A stretch of 64,000 bases of DNA from UKL13-2 sp038206765 (GCA_038206765.1 JBBRAM010000015.1:1-64000), one strand, 5' to 3'; shown: positions 33,231 through 42,562, counted from the stretch's first letter. The notes: generated by a model not told the origin, from the letters alone. Translations and numbers: made by a program.

Positions 33231-35822
33231 TTATTGTTGTAATGCCCGCATTGTTTTTAGCCGATAAAGAATCTCCAACGCTTCCTTTGGCGATAGCTCA
33301 TCGGGCTTTAAATCATCGATCGCATCTACGAGGGCACTCGTCCCAAACTCTAGCACTGGCGCGGCGTTTGGGGCATTTGCTGAAAACAAATCACCCTGCG
33401 GATGTTGCCCAGCCTGCTTGGTTTCCAAATCGGTTAATTGCTTTTTCGCAACCCTGACAATCGACTTCGGCACACCCGCCAATTGCGCAACTTGCAGACC
33501 ATAGCTTTGGTTGGCGGGGCCGGATTCTAGTTTGTGCAAGAAGACGATTTTGTCTTTCATCTCGACCGCATCGAGATGCACATTCGCTAAATTCGGTAGC
33601 TCGGCATTCAACCTTGTGAGCTCAAAATAATGGGTCGCAAATAAACAATAACATCGGTTGGTTTCTGCCAGGTGCCGGGCAATCGCATAGGCGAGCGAGA
33701 GGCCATCAAAGGTTGAGGTACCACGTCCGATTTCATCAATCAACACCAAGCTTTGCGGAGTGGCGTTGTTTAAAATTGCGGCGGCCTCGGTCATCTCGAC
33801 CATGAAGGTGGACCGTCCACCGGCAAGATCATCGCTGGAGCCAATCCGCGTCATGATGGCGTCTATTTTGCCAATGGCGAGTGACTTGGCGGGCACCAAC
33901 GAGCCGGTGTGCGCGAGCAACGCAATCTGCGCGACTTGTCGCATGTAGGTCGATTTACCGCCCATGTTGGGGCCGGTAATTAGCAGCAGTTGTCGTGAGC
34001 GGGAAAGATCGCAATCGTTGGCGATAAAACTTTGCACCTGGCTTTCCACAACCAGATGGCGGCCTGCATCAATGTGAATGCGATCTTCATTGATAAACTC
34101 GGGCGCAACCAAATTAAACTCTCGCGCATTGGCGGCGTTTGCACATAGCACATCCAGCTCAGCCACGGCGCGGGCGAAGAGGTGCAGCGCGCCAACATGC
34201 GGCAATAATGAATCTAGCAATTGATCGTATAAAAATTTTTCTTTTTTAAGCGCACGTTCACCAGCCGAGAGTGCTTTATCTTCAAACGCCTTGAGTTCGG
34301 GCGTGATAAAACGCTCGGCGTTTTTGAGAGTCTGGCGGCGGCGGTAATCGTCGGGCAACGTGATATTTTTATCGCTGTTTTTATCAAGTTGGCCTTGCGT
34401 AATCTCGATATAAAAACCATGCACGCGGTTGTATTCGACTTTCAAATTGGCGATGCCAGTGCGGGCACGTTCGCGAGCTTCCAGCTCCAGCAGATAGCCG
34501 CTCGCGTTAGTTTGCAGCCCGCGCAATTCGTCTAGCTCGGCATCGTAGCCATCACGAATCACGCCGCCATCGCGGATGGTGATGGAGGGCTCATCTTTAA
34601 TCGCAGATGAAAGTGCATGGTGGACGCGCGCTTCCGGGCAAAAATGGCTCAAACGCCGCTCTAGTGTTGGAGTTTCGATATTTTTTAATGTTTCGTAGAG
34701 CGCAGGTGCGGCCGCCAGCGCATCACGCAAGGCACTCAAATCTCGGGGCCTGGCTGTCTTCAGCGCAACGCGGGTGACGATGCGCTCCACGTCTGCCCAA
34801 TCGCCAATAATGGCGCGAATATTGGCCACATGATTCGCGTGTTGATTCCCCAAACTAGCACTCGCATCCAAGCGCTCGGCAATCACGGTTCGATCCCGCA
34901 GCGGATGGTGCAACCAGTGCCGCATCAAGCGTGCGCCCATGCTGGTCACGGTAGTGTTGAGCAGCGAAAAAAGCGTCGGCGCCGCATCACGATTGATGGT
35001 TTCCGAAATCTCCAAATTGCGCCGTGTGGCGGCGTCCATGCGAATAAATTCATCGTCGCGTTCCACCAATAAACCGGTGATATGCGGCAGCGCGGCGCGT
35101 TGGGTTTGTTGCACATAATGCAGCAGCGCACCGGCGGCGGCGATGGCGATCGGCATGTCTTCACAGCCAAAACCGGCCAAGTCCTTCGTGCCGAATTGTT
35201 TGGCTAATAATTTTTGCGCCGAGGCGGAATCAAACTGCCAATCGGCGAGACGTTTAAGGGACGTATTAGCAACGGTGGCGGCAAAACTCTCCGCGACAAT
35301 CAGTTCCGCCGGTTGTAACCGCTCTAACTCCGCAGCGAGCGAGCGCACCGAGGTTTCCATCACCCGAAAGCGCCCGCTCGCCAATGACAGCGCAGCCAAC
35401 CCCAGCGTATGTTCCTGTACAAACACCGCCACAATCAACACATCCCGCGCATCCGGCATCAGTGCTGAATCAGTCAATGTTCCCGGCGTGATAATGCGCG
35501 TCACGGCGCGCTCCACCGGGCCTTTGCCGGTCACTTCGCCAATCTGCTCAACGATCACGGCGCTCTCGCCTAACTTCACTAATTTGGCAAGGTAACCCTC
35601 AACAGAATGAAACGGCACACCGGCCATTTTAATCGGCGCACCATTCGAGTTGCCGCGTTGGGTGAGCGTGATGTCGAGCAACTTCGCGGCTTTGATGGCG
35701 TCCGCAAAGAACAGCTCGTAAAAATCACCCATGCGATAAAAAACGAGCGTGTCGGGATACTCGGCTTTGATGGCGAGGTATTGCGCCATCATGGGCGTAT
35801 GGGCGGCTTTCTCGGCACTCAT
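33231..35822 (-). CDS. mutS: DNA mismatch repair protein MutS
   Basis: Recognises mismatches and small loops and recruits MutL. The 863-residue protein has the full domain set: mismatch-binding domain I with FYRMGDFYELF (Phe-Tyr-Glu wedge), connector, core/lever, clamp, and the ABC-type ATPase with ITGPNMGGKST (Walker A) and LVLIDEIGRGTS (Walker B), ending in a C-terminal dimerisation helix (LSPKEALEILYRLK). The linker between ATPase and C-terminal helix (about residues 808-832) contains PNAAPVLEF, encoded by DNA that closely matches intergenic motifs elsewhere in this window (see 45799-45826). It is convergent with the preceding RAYT remnant and closely follows suhB. Confidence 0.98.
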   Translation of the reverse strand: MSAEKAAHTPMMAQYLAIKAEYPDTLVFYRMGDFYELFFADAIKAAKLLDITLTQRGNSNGAPIKMAGVPFHSVEGYLAKLVKLGESAVIVEQIGEVTGKGPVERAVTRIITPGTLTDSALMPDARDVLIVAVFVQEHTLGLAALSLASGRFRVMETSVRSLAAELERLQPAELIVAESFAATVANTSLKRLADWQFDSASAQKLLAKQFGTKDLAGFGCEDMPIAIAAAGALLHYVQQTQRAALPHITGLLVERDDEFIRMDAATRRNLEISETINRDAAPTLFSLLNTTVTSMGARLMRHWLHHPLRDRTVIAERLDASASLGNQHANHVANIRAIIGDWADVERIVTRVALKTARPRDLSALRDALAAAPALYETLKNIETPTLERRLSHFCPEARVHHALSSAIKDEPSITIRDGGVIRDGYDAELDELRGLQTNASGYLLELEARERARTGIANLKVEYNRVHGFYIEITQGQLDKNSDKNITLPDDYRRRQTLKNAERFITPELKAFEDKALSAGERALKKEKFLYDQLLDSLLPHVGALHLFARAVAELDVLCANAANAREFNLVAPEFINEDRIHIDAGRHLVVESQVQSFIANDCDLSRSRQLLLITGPNMGGKSTYMRQVAQIALLAHTGSLVPAKSLAIGKIDAIMTRIGSSDDLAGGRSTFMVEMTEAAAILNNATPQSLVLIDEIGRGTSTFDGLSLAYAIARHLAETNRCYCLFATHYFELTRLNAELPNLANVHLDAVEMKDKIVFLHKLESGPANQSYGLQVAQLAGVPKSIVRVAKKQLTDLETKQAGQHPQGDLFSANAPNAAPVLEFGTSALVDAIDDLKPDELSPKEALEILYRLKTMRALQQ
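33345..33372. repeat. Dispersed 28-bp motif, copy inside mutS
   Basis: Begins AAACTCTAGCACTGGCGCGG. It matches 45799-45826 at 25 of 28 bases and its core recurs at 46930-46953. Here it encodes part of the variable MutS linker. Confidence 0.7.
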
Positions 35823-35838
35823 GGAACGACAGCGCTAA

Positions 35839-36627
35839 TTATTTATGCGCCTGCACAATCTGCAACAACTGCGGAAACAGTTTCGGCGTGCCTGCCACCA
35901 CATGACCTGCGTGTAAATAATCGCCATCGCCATTGAAATCAGTGATCAAACCGCCTGCCTCCAAAATGAGCAAACCGCCTGCCGCCACATCCCATGGACT
36001 CAAGCCCTGCTCCCAGAATCCATCAAAGCGACCACAGGCCACGTAAGCTAAATCCAGCGCTGCGGCACCGGGGCGGCGCACGCCGGCCGATTTTTGGGTA
36101 ATTTCTTTGAACATCGCCAAATACTTATCGAACTTTTCAAACTCTTTGTACGGAAAACCGGTGCCGATTAAGCCGTCTTTTAGATTCAATACTTTCGACA
36201 CACGAATCCGCCGCTCATTTAAAAAGGCTCCGCCACCTCGTGAGGCAGTGAAGAGATCATTGCGCGTGGGATCGAAGATACAGGCATGTGAAACCACACC
36301 CTTCACGCTTAACGCGATCGAGACGCAAAACTGCGGGAAGCCATGCAGGAAATTGGTGGTGCCATCGAGCGGATCAATAATCCATTGATATTCGGATTCG
36401 ACGGCTGAATCAGACGCGCCCGATTCCTCGGCCAGAATGCTATGCTGGGGATAGCTTTCACGGATCGTGGCGATGATGGTGTTTTCAGCCGCGCGATCAA
36501 CGTCAGAGACAAAATCGTTATGCCCTTTCCGCTCGACCGTCAGTTTATCGAGGTCATCTGTGGCGCGGTTGATAATAGCGCCGGCGCGGCGCGCTGCCTT
36601 AACAGCAACATTGAGCATAGGATGCAT
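35839..36627 (-). CDS. suhB: Inositol-1-monophosphatase family protein SuhB
   Basis: Mg2+-dependent phosphatase of the inositol monophosphatase family; in E. coli SuhB also takes part in rRNA transcription antitermination. At 262 residues it has the expected metal motifs: EESG, then DPLDGTTNFLHGFP, and near the C-terminus SPWDVAAGGLLILEAGG. The start at 36627 is adequate; a second ATG three codons later (36618) also fits. It lies immediately upstream of mutS (16 bases) and divergent from trmJ with a 40-base gap. Confidence 0.95.
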   Translation of the reverse strand: MHPMLNVAVKAARRAGAIINRATDDLDKLTVERKGHNDFVSDVDRAAENTIIATIRESYPQHSILAEESGASDSAVESEYQWIIDPLDGTTNFLHGFPQFCVSIALSVKGVVSHACIFDPTRNDLFTASRGGGAFLNERRIRVSKVLNLKDGLIGTGFPYKEFEKFDKYLAMFKEITQKSAGVRRPGAAALDLAYVACGRFDGFWEQGLSPWDVAAGGLLILEAGGLITDFNGDGDYLHAGHVVAGTPKLFPQLLQIVQAHK

Positions 36628-36667
36628 AGCGAGTTTTCATAAAGAACAATAGAACCCGTATTTTACT

Positions 36668-37453
36668 ATGACCACCCCAACCCTGTCTTCTTCATTTCCA
36701 GCCACATTGTTGAGCCGCGTTCGCATCGTCATGATGGAAACCTCGCACCCCGGCAATATCGGCAGCGCGGCGCGCGCAATGATGACGATGGGTTTGTCGG
36801 ACTTGGTGCTGGTTAATCCGCGCGAAAAAAACGCGACAGAGCATCCAAATGCAATTGCCCTGGCATCTGGTGCAATGGCGGTGCTGTCTAAAGCCCGCAT
36901 CGTACCAACCTTGAGTGAGGCTATTGCCGATGTGCATTTCGCGGTGGGTTTCACAGCGCGGCGGCGCGAGCTTTCACATCCGATTATGTCGCTGCGTGAA
37001 GCGGTTGGCGTGGCTATGGCTGAAGCAGGAGTGGAACGAAAAATTGCGCTCGTTTTCGGCAACGAGGCCATGTGTTTATCCAATGAAGATGTGGCCCAAT
37101 GCCAGCTGGCCGCCACCATACCCGCGAATCCAGAGTATTCGTCGCTAAATGTTGCCCAATCGATCCAAGTTGCTGCTTATGAAGTGATGATGCAATCGGG
37201 TGCTGCGGAATCGGCGTTCAAAGTGCAAGATCACGATGAACGGCCACAAGCCAGCGTCGGTGAAATTGAGCATTTTTTAAAACACTTGGAAATGACCGCA
37301 ATTGATTCTGGCTTTCTCGACCCCACATCCCCTAAACGGTTCATGACGCGAATGCAGCGGCTATTTACGAGGGCAAGGTTAGAACCCGAAGAAGTCGCGA
37401 TATTGCGGGGATTGCTGGCATCATTTCAAGAGCCCAAACAACACCCTAAATGA
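36668..37453 (+). CDS. trmJ: tRNA (cytidine/uridine-2'-O-)-methyltransferase TrmJ
   Basis: SPOUT-class methyltransferase that 2'-O-methylates position 32 of tRNAs. The N-terminal half carries the trefoil-knot fold with ETSHPGNIGSAARAM, FGNEAMCLSNED and NPEYSSLNVAQSIQVAAYE, which make up the SAM pocket; the C-terminal part is the helical extension typical of TrmJ. It is 261 residues. The last codon overlaps the first of cysE by four bases (ATGA). Confidence 0.95.
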   Translation: MTTPTLSSSFPATLLSRVRIVMMETSHPGNIGSAARAMMTMGLSDLVLVNPREKNATEHPNAIALASGAMAVLSKARIVPTLSEAIADVHFAVGFTARRRELSHPIMSLREAVGVAMAEAGVERKIALVFGNEAMCLSNEDVAQCQLAATIPANPEYSSLNVAQSIQVAAYEVMMQSGAAESAFKVQDHDERPQASVGEIEHFLKHLEMTAIDSGFLDPTSPKRFMTRMQRLFTRARLEPEEVAILRGLLASFQEPKQHPK

Positions 37454-38166
37454 ACTTAAAATTGACTATGTTTAGCCGCCTAAAAGAAGACATTCAAAGT
37501 ATCTACGCCCGTGACCCCGCCGCCCGCAACGCGTGGGACGTGCTCACCTGCTACCCCGGCATGCACGCGATCTGGCTGCATCGCCACTTGGCGCATCCGC
37601 TCTGGGGCATGGGTTTCAAATGGCTTTCGCGTTTTATCTCGCTTGTTGGCCGGGCTGCGACGGGGGTTGAAATCCACCCCGGTGCAAAGTTGGGTCGCCG
37701 CGTGTTCTTCGATCACGCCATTGGTATTGTCGTCGGTGAAACGGCTGAAATTGGCGATGATTGCACGCTCTATCAAGGCGTGACACTGGGCGGCGTTTCG
37801 TGGGATAAAGGCAAACGCCACCCAACCTTGGGAGCCGGGGTAACCGTCGGCGCCGGTGCGAAAATATTAGGCCCCTTCACCGTTGGCGCAGGCGCCAAAA
37901 TCGGCTCCAATTCGGTGGTGGTCAAAGCCGTCCCGCCGGGCGCCACCGTGGTCGGCATTCCGGCGCGGATAGTTGAGGGAATCGAGCAGGGTGCGGCAGG
38001 CCAGGCGTTCTCGGCTTATGCGATCACCACCAACGAAAACGACCCGCTGAATGCCGTGCTAAAGACTTTAGCGGGGCGCACCGATAGTAGCGATGCGGCT
38101 ATTGCGGCGCTGATGAAGCGGATTGAGGAGTTGGAAGCAGGATCAGCAAAAGCGCCCAAACACTAG
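37450..38166 (+). CDS. cysE: Serine O-acetyltransferase
   Basis: First enzyme of cysteine synthesis, acetylating serine with acetyl-CoA; normally feedback-inhibited by cysteine. The protein has an N-terminal helical region (FSRLKEDIQSIYARDPAARN) and a left-handed beta-helix with hexapeptide repeats, including DHAIGIVVGETAEIGDDCTL with the catalytic Asp-His pair and VKAVPPGATVVGIPARIV. At 238 residues it is of the shorter class. Start 37450 overlaps the trmJ stop; relatives usually begin at MFSRL (37468). It may provide sulfur donors for the isc operon nearby, though that is only proximity. Confidence 0.95.
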   Translation: MNLKLTMFSRLKEDIQSIYARDPAARNAWDVLTCYPGMHAIWLHRHLAHPLWGMGFKWLSRFISLVGRAATGVEIHPGAKLGRRVFFDHAIGIVVGETAEIGDDCTLYQGVTLGGVSWDKGKRHPTLGAGVTVGAGAKILGPFTVGAGAKIGSNSVVVKAVPPGATVVGIPARIVEGIEQGAAGQAFSAYAITTNENDPLNAVLKTLAGRTDSSDAAIAALMKRIEELEAGSAKAPKH

Positions 38167-38270
38167 GCTGGGCGGGGTCTAGAGCGATTTTTTGTAATGA
38201 TTTTTGGTGGTGAAACTGGCTTGTACCTTTTGTATTAAGGTAGTTTCTCCACAAAAATTCGCGTCGAAAC

Positions 38271-39059
38271 TTAGGTCGTTAATCGGAAGGTGAATGGAAT
38301 GCAGACTTTGTAGTTGCTGCCGCTTGTGGGGATGAACTTTGCGTCCATCATCGGCAACTTGATCGCATTGCTCAGTCTGAGTTTAGTAAGCTCAGTTGCG
38401 TCCGTAGCCTTGATCCAAGAAATATCAACCGCCTTGGCATTACCAGTCGCAGCGTCAACAGTGATCACGGAATAAACATTAGCCTGCGTTCCTGATTTGC
38501 GAAGCGCTTCTGGATACCTCACCGAAGATATGGTTTCTTTGCGATTCAAAAATTCTGCTTTACGTGCAGCTGTTTTCTCCGGGGGGGCTAGGGTACTCGG
38601 TGTTCCTGAGACGCTGATAACACCTTCACCGTTGCGATTTTCAAACCAAACTCGTACGTTTGAAACAAATGTGGTTGGTGCGCATTCTGCCGTCAGCTTT
38701 GGATGAAACGTCCACAGATTTATTTGTGCGGCGGTCGCACTCTCGAACGCTTTGTTTTCGGGCATCGATTTGACGATGCGGGAGCTGATGACCCTGCCGA
38801 TTTCATTAACTTTTACTTCTACATCAACATAGCCAGCGCTACCGGCTTTTAGCTCAGCCGACGGATACGCTGGTGGAATAACAGTTTGCGGACGCGACCA
38901 GTCCTTTGGATCATCAGAAAACAGCATTTCTTCCCCAGTTGGCGCAACAAACGTTTGAGCGCCGGACAGTTGAGCCCATCCTAAAACGGATAGGAACAAA
39001 AGGGAAACGCCTGACGTCAAAATACGAAGCTTGAAGGAAGAAGGGCAATGTTTTTTCAT
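38271..39059 (-). CDS. Secreted protein with two TonB C-terminal-like domains
   Basis: A 262-residue protein with a Sec signal peptide (hydrophobic core to SGAQT) and two related modules: residues about 60-135 (PPAYPSAELKAGSAGYVDVE and VNEIGRVISSRIVKS) and about 175-262 (VRYPEALRKSG and ATGNAKAVDISWI). Both match the beta-alpha pattern of the TonB C-terminal domain, which in TonB docks to receptor plugs. There is no N-terminal membrane anchor with proline spacer, so it is not a standard TonB. Its periplasmic role is unknown. It is divergent from the isc operon. Confidence 0.75.
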   Translation of the reverse strand: MKKHCPSSFKLRILTSGVSLLFLSVLGWAQLSGAQTFVAPTGEEMLFSDDPKDWSRPQTVIPPAYPSAELKAGSAGYVDVEVKVNEIGRVISSRIVKSMPENKAFESATAAQINLWTFHPKLTAECAPTTFVSNVRVWFENRNGEGVISVSGTPSTLAPPEKTAARKAEFLNRKETISSVRYPEALRKSGTQANVYSVITVDAATGNAKAVDISWIKATDATELTKLRLSNAIKLPMMDAKFIPTSGSNYKVCIPFTFRLTT

Positions 39060-39190
39060 AATTAGTATCCTGTCAAAAGAATTAGCTGACTAACGGCGTC
39101 GTCTGTTGATCGATCGGAACCGCCGATCAACGCTCCAATAGTGACGCAATACTTGTCTTAAATCAACCATTCGCTGCGCCACTGGAATAC

Positions 39191-39239
39191 TTGATAAAAA
39201 TACTCAACTTTGCTATAGTTGACTCTATTAGTCGGACAT
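39191..39239 (+). promoter_or_regulatory. isc operon promoter with IscR-type operator
   Basis: A -35 TTGATA (39191-39196) and a -10 TATAGT (39214-39219) are 17 bases apart. Overlapping and following the -10 is ATAGTTGACTCTATTAGTCGG (39215-39235), which matches the IscR type-1 site ATAGTTGACYNNTTTANTCGG known from enterobacteria. This implies holo-IscR autorepression. Confidence 0.85.
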
Positions 39240-39263
39240 TAAATTTCTCAAGTCAAGCCAACG

Positions 39264-39749
39264 ATGAAACTCACCACCAAAGGCCGCTTTGCCGTTACCG
39301 CCATGCTGGATTTAGCGCTGCACGCGCAATCCGGCCCGGTCACGCTTTCGGCGATTAGTGAGCGGCAGAAAATTTCGCTATCGTATTTAGAGCAGTTGTT
39401 TGGCAAGCTGCGACGCGGGCAGTGTGTGGCGAGTGTGCGTGGGCCTGGTGGCGGTTACCAGCTGGCGAAGCCTGCCGCAGCACTCAATGTGGCCGATATT
39501 ATTGTCGCGGTAGAGGAGCAGCTCGATTCGCGCCAATGCGAGGGTAAGGATAGCTGCCTCGGTGAGAAGCGTTGTATGACGCATGATTTGTGGGAAAGTT
39601 TGAACGATACCGTGCTGAACTATCTCTCAGGGGTAACGCTCGCCGATTTAGTGCATAAACATCAGGTACAAAACACTCAAACCGTTGCCAGCCCTAAAAG
39701 CTTAAAAGTTGGGACAAAGGACACGGCAACGATGCAACAAAGTACGTAA
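39264..39749 (+). CDS. iscR: Fe-S cluster regulator IscR
   Basis: Rrf2-family repressor that senses Fe-S status through its own [2Fe-2S] cluster and autoregulates the isc operon. The winged helix (KLTTKGRFAVTAMLDLALHA and LSYLEQLFGKLRRG) is followed by the cluster ligands Cys92, Cys98, Cys104 and His107, in the same spacing and numbering as in E. coli. The 161-residue protein has a slightly longer polar C-terminus. It is the first gene of iscRSUA-hscBA-fdx-iscX, with 149 bases before iscS. Confidence 0.98.
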   Translation: MKLTTKGRFAVTAMLDLALHAQSGPVTLSAISERQKISLSYLEQLFGKLRRGQCVASVRGPGGGYQLAKPAAALNVADIIVAVEEQLDSRQCEGKDSCLGEKRCMTHDLWESLNDTVLNYLSGVTLADLVHKHQVQNTQTVASPKSLKVGTKDTATMQQST

Positions 39750-39898
39750 CAAAAGATTCAATGAATAACGCAATAACAGATTTAATAAAGCATTCAACAC
39801 CAGCAACAAGTTCGTCGAAAGTGCGCTCCCAAAACGCCCCGCACAACCGTGCAGGCGTGGAAACTCCGCTTTCTATTTCGTAATTTAAGAAGATCATC

Positions 39899-41137
39899 AT
39901 GAGCCAAGTTTTATCGATCCCCACCAATCCGTCGCAACCGATTTATCTCGATTATTCCGCCACCACGCCGGTTGATCCGCGCGTGGCCGCCAAAATGATT
40001 CCGTATTTGACCGAGCTCTACGGCAACCCCGCCTCACGAAGTCACAGCTATGGCTGGACGGCTGAAGATGCCGTTGAAGCCGCGCGTGAAGAAGTCGCTA
40101 AGCTGGTGAATTGCGATGCAAAAGAAATCGTCTGGACATCCGGCGCGACAGAATCGATCAACCTCGCCGTAAAAGGTGCTGCCAACTTCTATAAAACGAA
40201 GGGCAAGCACATCATCACCTTAAAAACCGAACACAAAGCCACGCTCGACACCTTCCGCGAGCTTGAGCGCCAGGGTTTTGAAGCGACCTACCTAGATGTA
40301 AAAGATAACGGCTTGGTGGACATGGAAGTCTTCAAAGCCGCCCTGCGCCCCGACACCATTTTGGTTTCTATTTTGTATGTCAATAACGAAATCGGCGTGA
40401 TCCAGCCGGCTGAAGAAATCGGCGAAATTTGTCGGGCGCGTGGGATTATTTTTCATCTTGATGCCGCGCAGGCAACGGGCAAAGTTGTCGTTGATTTGCA
40501 AGCACTAAAAGCCGATCTGATGAGCTTTTGTGCGCATAAAACGTATGGCCCCAAAGGTATCGGCGCATTGTTTGTTCGCCGCAAGCCACGGATCCGTTTA
40601 GAAGCACAAATGCACGGCGGTGGCCATGAGCGGGGCTTTCGTTCGGGCACCTTGGCGACGCATCAAATCGTTGGTATGGGTGAAGCGTTTCGGTTAGCCA
40701 GGCTCGAGATGGCAACCGAAAACGAGCGTATCCGGATGTTGCGGGATCGGCTGCTCAATGGCATTCGCGATATGGAAGAGATTTACGTCAATGGCGATTT
40801 GGAGCACCGTGTGCCGCACAATTTGAACGTGAGTTTCAATTTTGTTGAGGGCGAATCGCTGATTATGGGCATCAAGGAATTAGCGGTGTCGTCCGGCTCT
40901 GCGTGTACATCAGCATCGTTGGAGCCGTCGTATGTGTTGCGCGCACTCGGGCGCAATGATGAACTGGCGCACTCGTCCATTCGTTTCACGATTGGCCGAT
41001 TCACGACGGTCGCCGATATTGATTTTGCGATTAAATTATTGAAAGAGCGCATTCAAAAATTGCGCGATATGTCACCGTTATGGGAAATGTTTAAAGACGG
41101 TGTTGATTTGAATTCCGTGCAGTGGGCTGCGCACTAA
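39899..41137 (+). CDS. iscS: Cysteine desulfurase IscS
   Basis: PLP enzyme that takes sulfur from cysteine and hands it as persulfide to IscU and other acceptors. Recognisable are IYLDYSATTPVDPRV, HLDAAQATGK with the PLP-binding Asp, SFCAHKTYGPKGIG with the Schiff-base Lys, and SSGSACTSASLEPSYVLRA with the active-site Cys. At 412 residues the length is standard. It is followed after 64 bases by iscU with a GGAGCAAC ribosome-binding sequence. Confidence 0.98.
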   Translation: MSQVLSIPTNPSQPIYLDYSATTPVDPRVAAKMIPYLTELYGNPASRSHSYGWTAEDAVEAAREEVAKLVNCDAKEIVWTSGATESINLAVKGAANFYKTKGKHIITLKTEHKATLDTFRELERQGFEATYLDVKDNGLVDMEVFKAALRPDTILVSILYVNNEIGVIQPAEEIGEICRARGIIFHLDAAQATGKVVVDLQALKADLMSFCAHKTYGPKGIGALFVRRKPRIRLEAQMHGGGHERGFRSGTLATHQIVGMGEAFRLARLEMATENERIRMLRDRLLNGIRDMEEIYVNGDLEHRVPHNLNVSFNFVEGESLIMGIKELAVSSGSACTSASLEPSYVLRALGRNDELAHSSIRFTIGRFTTVADIDFAIKLLKERIQKLRDMSPLWEMFKDGVDLNSVQWAAH

Positions 41138-41201
41138 GCAGGCAGCGCATTAAACGCCCAATAAACTTCACTAACCAATTCGTTTTCCAAGGAGCAACAT
41201 C

Positions 41202-41615
41202 ATGGCTTATTCAACCAAAGTAATCGATCATTATGAAAACCCGCGTAACGTGGGATCGTTCGGCAAAGACGAAGACGGCATCGCGACCGGCATGGTCGGC
41301 GCACCCGCTTGCGGCGACGTGATGAAGCTACAGATCAAAGTGGGTGCAGACGGCATCATCCAAGACGCAAAATTTAAAACCTACGGCTGCGGATCTGCCA
41401 TTGCCTCATCTTCACTCGTTACCGAATGGGTAAAGGGCAAGACACTGGCGCAAGCCGGTCAGATCAAGAACACACAAATCGCTGAAGAGTTGGCACTTCC
41501 GCCGGTAAAAATTCACTGCTCAATTTTGGCCGAAGATGCAATTAAAGCGGCGATTGCGGATTACCAAGCGAAGCATCCAGTCTTGGAAAATGCAGCAGAA
41601 GCCAAAGCAGCATAA
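41202..41615 (+). CDS. iscU: Fe-S scaffold protein IscU
   Basis: Scaffold on which [2Fe-2S] clusters are assembled before transfer. Cluster ligands Cys37, Cys63 and Cys106 are present, with Asp39 after the first, and the HscA recognition motif LPPVK at residues 99-103. The 137-residue protein is slightly extended at the C-terminus. It acts with IscS upstream and the HscA/HscB chaperones downstream. Confidence 0.98.
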   Translation: MAYSTKVIDHYENPRNVGSFGKDEDGIATGMVGAPACGDVMKLQIKVGADGIIQDAKFKTYGCGSAIASSSLVTEWVKGKTLAQAGQIKNTQIAEELALPPVKIHCSILAEDAIKAAIADYQAKHPVLENAAEAKAA

Positions 41616-41638
41616 AGTATTTTTGAAGGAAAATTGAT

Positions 41639-41962
41639 ATGGCCATCACCCTCACAGATCGCGCTGCACAGCACGTCCAAACCTACCTCACCAAACGCGG
41701 CAAAGGCGTCGGTGTGCGGTTTGGCGTGCGCACGACTGGCTGCTCCGGCATGGCGTACAAACTTGAATTTGTCGACGCTGCCGTGCCTGAAGATCAGGCA
41801 TTTGAAAGCCATGGCGTGAAAGTATTCGTCGATCCGAAAAGCTTGGTTTACATTGACGGCACAGAGCTAGATTTTGTGCGCGAAGGTTTGAACGAAGGTT
41901 TTAAATTCAATAATCCCCAAGAAAAGGATAAATGCGGATGTGGTGAAAGCTTTAACGTTTAA
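41639..41962 (+). CDS. iscA: Fe-S carrier protein IscA
   Basis: A-type carrier that holds iron or Fe-S clusters and passes them to targets. Its 107 residues contain the three conserved cysteines: Cys35 (RTTGCSGMAY) and Cys99 and Cys101 (DKCGCGESF). It lies 23 bases after iscU and is followed by a strong hairpin before hscB. Confidence 0.97.
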   Translation: MAITLTDRAAQHVQTYLTKRGKGVGVRFGVRTTGCSGMAYKLEFVDAAVPEDQAFESHGVKVFVDPKSLVYIDGTELDFVREGLNEGFKFNNPQEKDKCGCGESFNV

Positions 41963-41985
41963 CCGCTATAAAATTTTATTTCGAT

Positions 41986-42011
41986 AAGGGGCGCATTCCG
42001 CGCCCCTTATT
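41986..42011 (+). terminator. Hairpin between iscA and hscB, possible attenuator
   Basis: Nine-base stem AAGGGGCGC / GCGCCCCTT with a five-base loop, followed by ATTGTTTA. As it sits inside the operon it may reduce read-through to hscBA-fdx-iscX or protect the upstream mRNA end. Confidence 0.7.
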
Positions 42012-42028
42012 GTTTATACAACCTGTTT

Positions 42029-42562
42029 ATGACCATCGATTTTACTAAAAACCATTTCGAGCTGTTCCATTTGCCGGTTTCATTTCAGCTGGATTCAGCT
42101 GCACTCGATCGCGCCTATCGCGAAGTACAGCGCGAGGTGCATCCCGACAAATTCACACTTGCCACGGACGCCGAAAAACGGCTCGCCGCGCAATGGGCTA
42201 CGCGGGCGAACGAAGGTTACCAAACACTTAAAACACCGCTCAACCGTGGCCGTTACTTCTTAAAAATGCACGGTATCGAGACTGAGGAAGAGTCGAATAC
42301 CGCCATGCCGCTGCCGTTTCTCATGCAGCAAATGGAATGGCGCGAAGCGGTGGTGGATGCGCGCGCCTCAAAAGATGAAGCAACGTTAGACGAACTGGCC
42401 GCACAAAAACAGGCGGACGAAAAACAGCTTTTTACACAGCTCGAAAATGAATTGAGCGAACCGTCCACCTTCGCCACCGCCCGCCTCACCGTGAGAAAAT
42501 TGCGGTTTATCGAAAAGCTCGGTGAAGAGATTGATGATGCGTATGAAGCCGTCATTAACTAA
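42029..42562 (+). CDS. hscB: Co-chaperone HscB
   Basis: J-domain protein that delivers IscU to HscA and stimulates its ATPase. The N-terminal J domain has the HPD motif in REVQREVHPDKFTLA, and the C-terminal three-helix domain (about residues 95-177) matches the IscU-binding part. It is 177 residues, the normal length. The hscA gene follows after 114 bases. Confidence 0.96.
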   Translation: MTIDFTKNHFELFHLPVSFQLDSAALDRAYREVQREVHPDKFTLATDAEKRLAAQWATRANEGYQTLKTPLNRGRYFLKMHGIETEEESNTAMPLPFLMQQMEWREAVVDARASKDEATLDELAAQKQADEKQLFTQLENELSEPSTFATARLTVRKLRFIEKLGEEIDDAYEAVIN

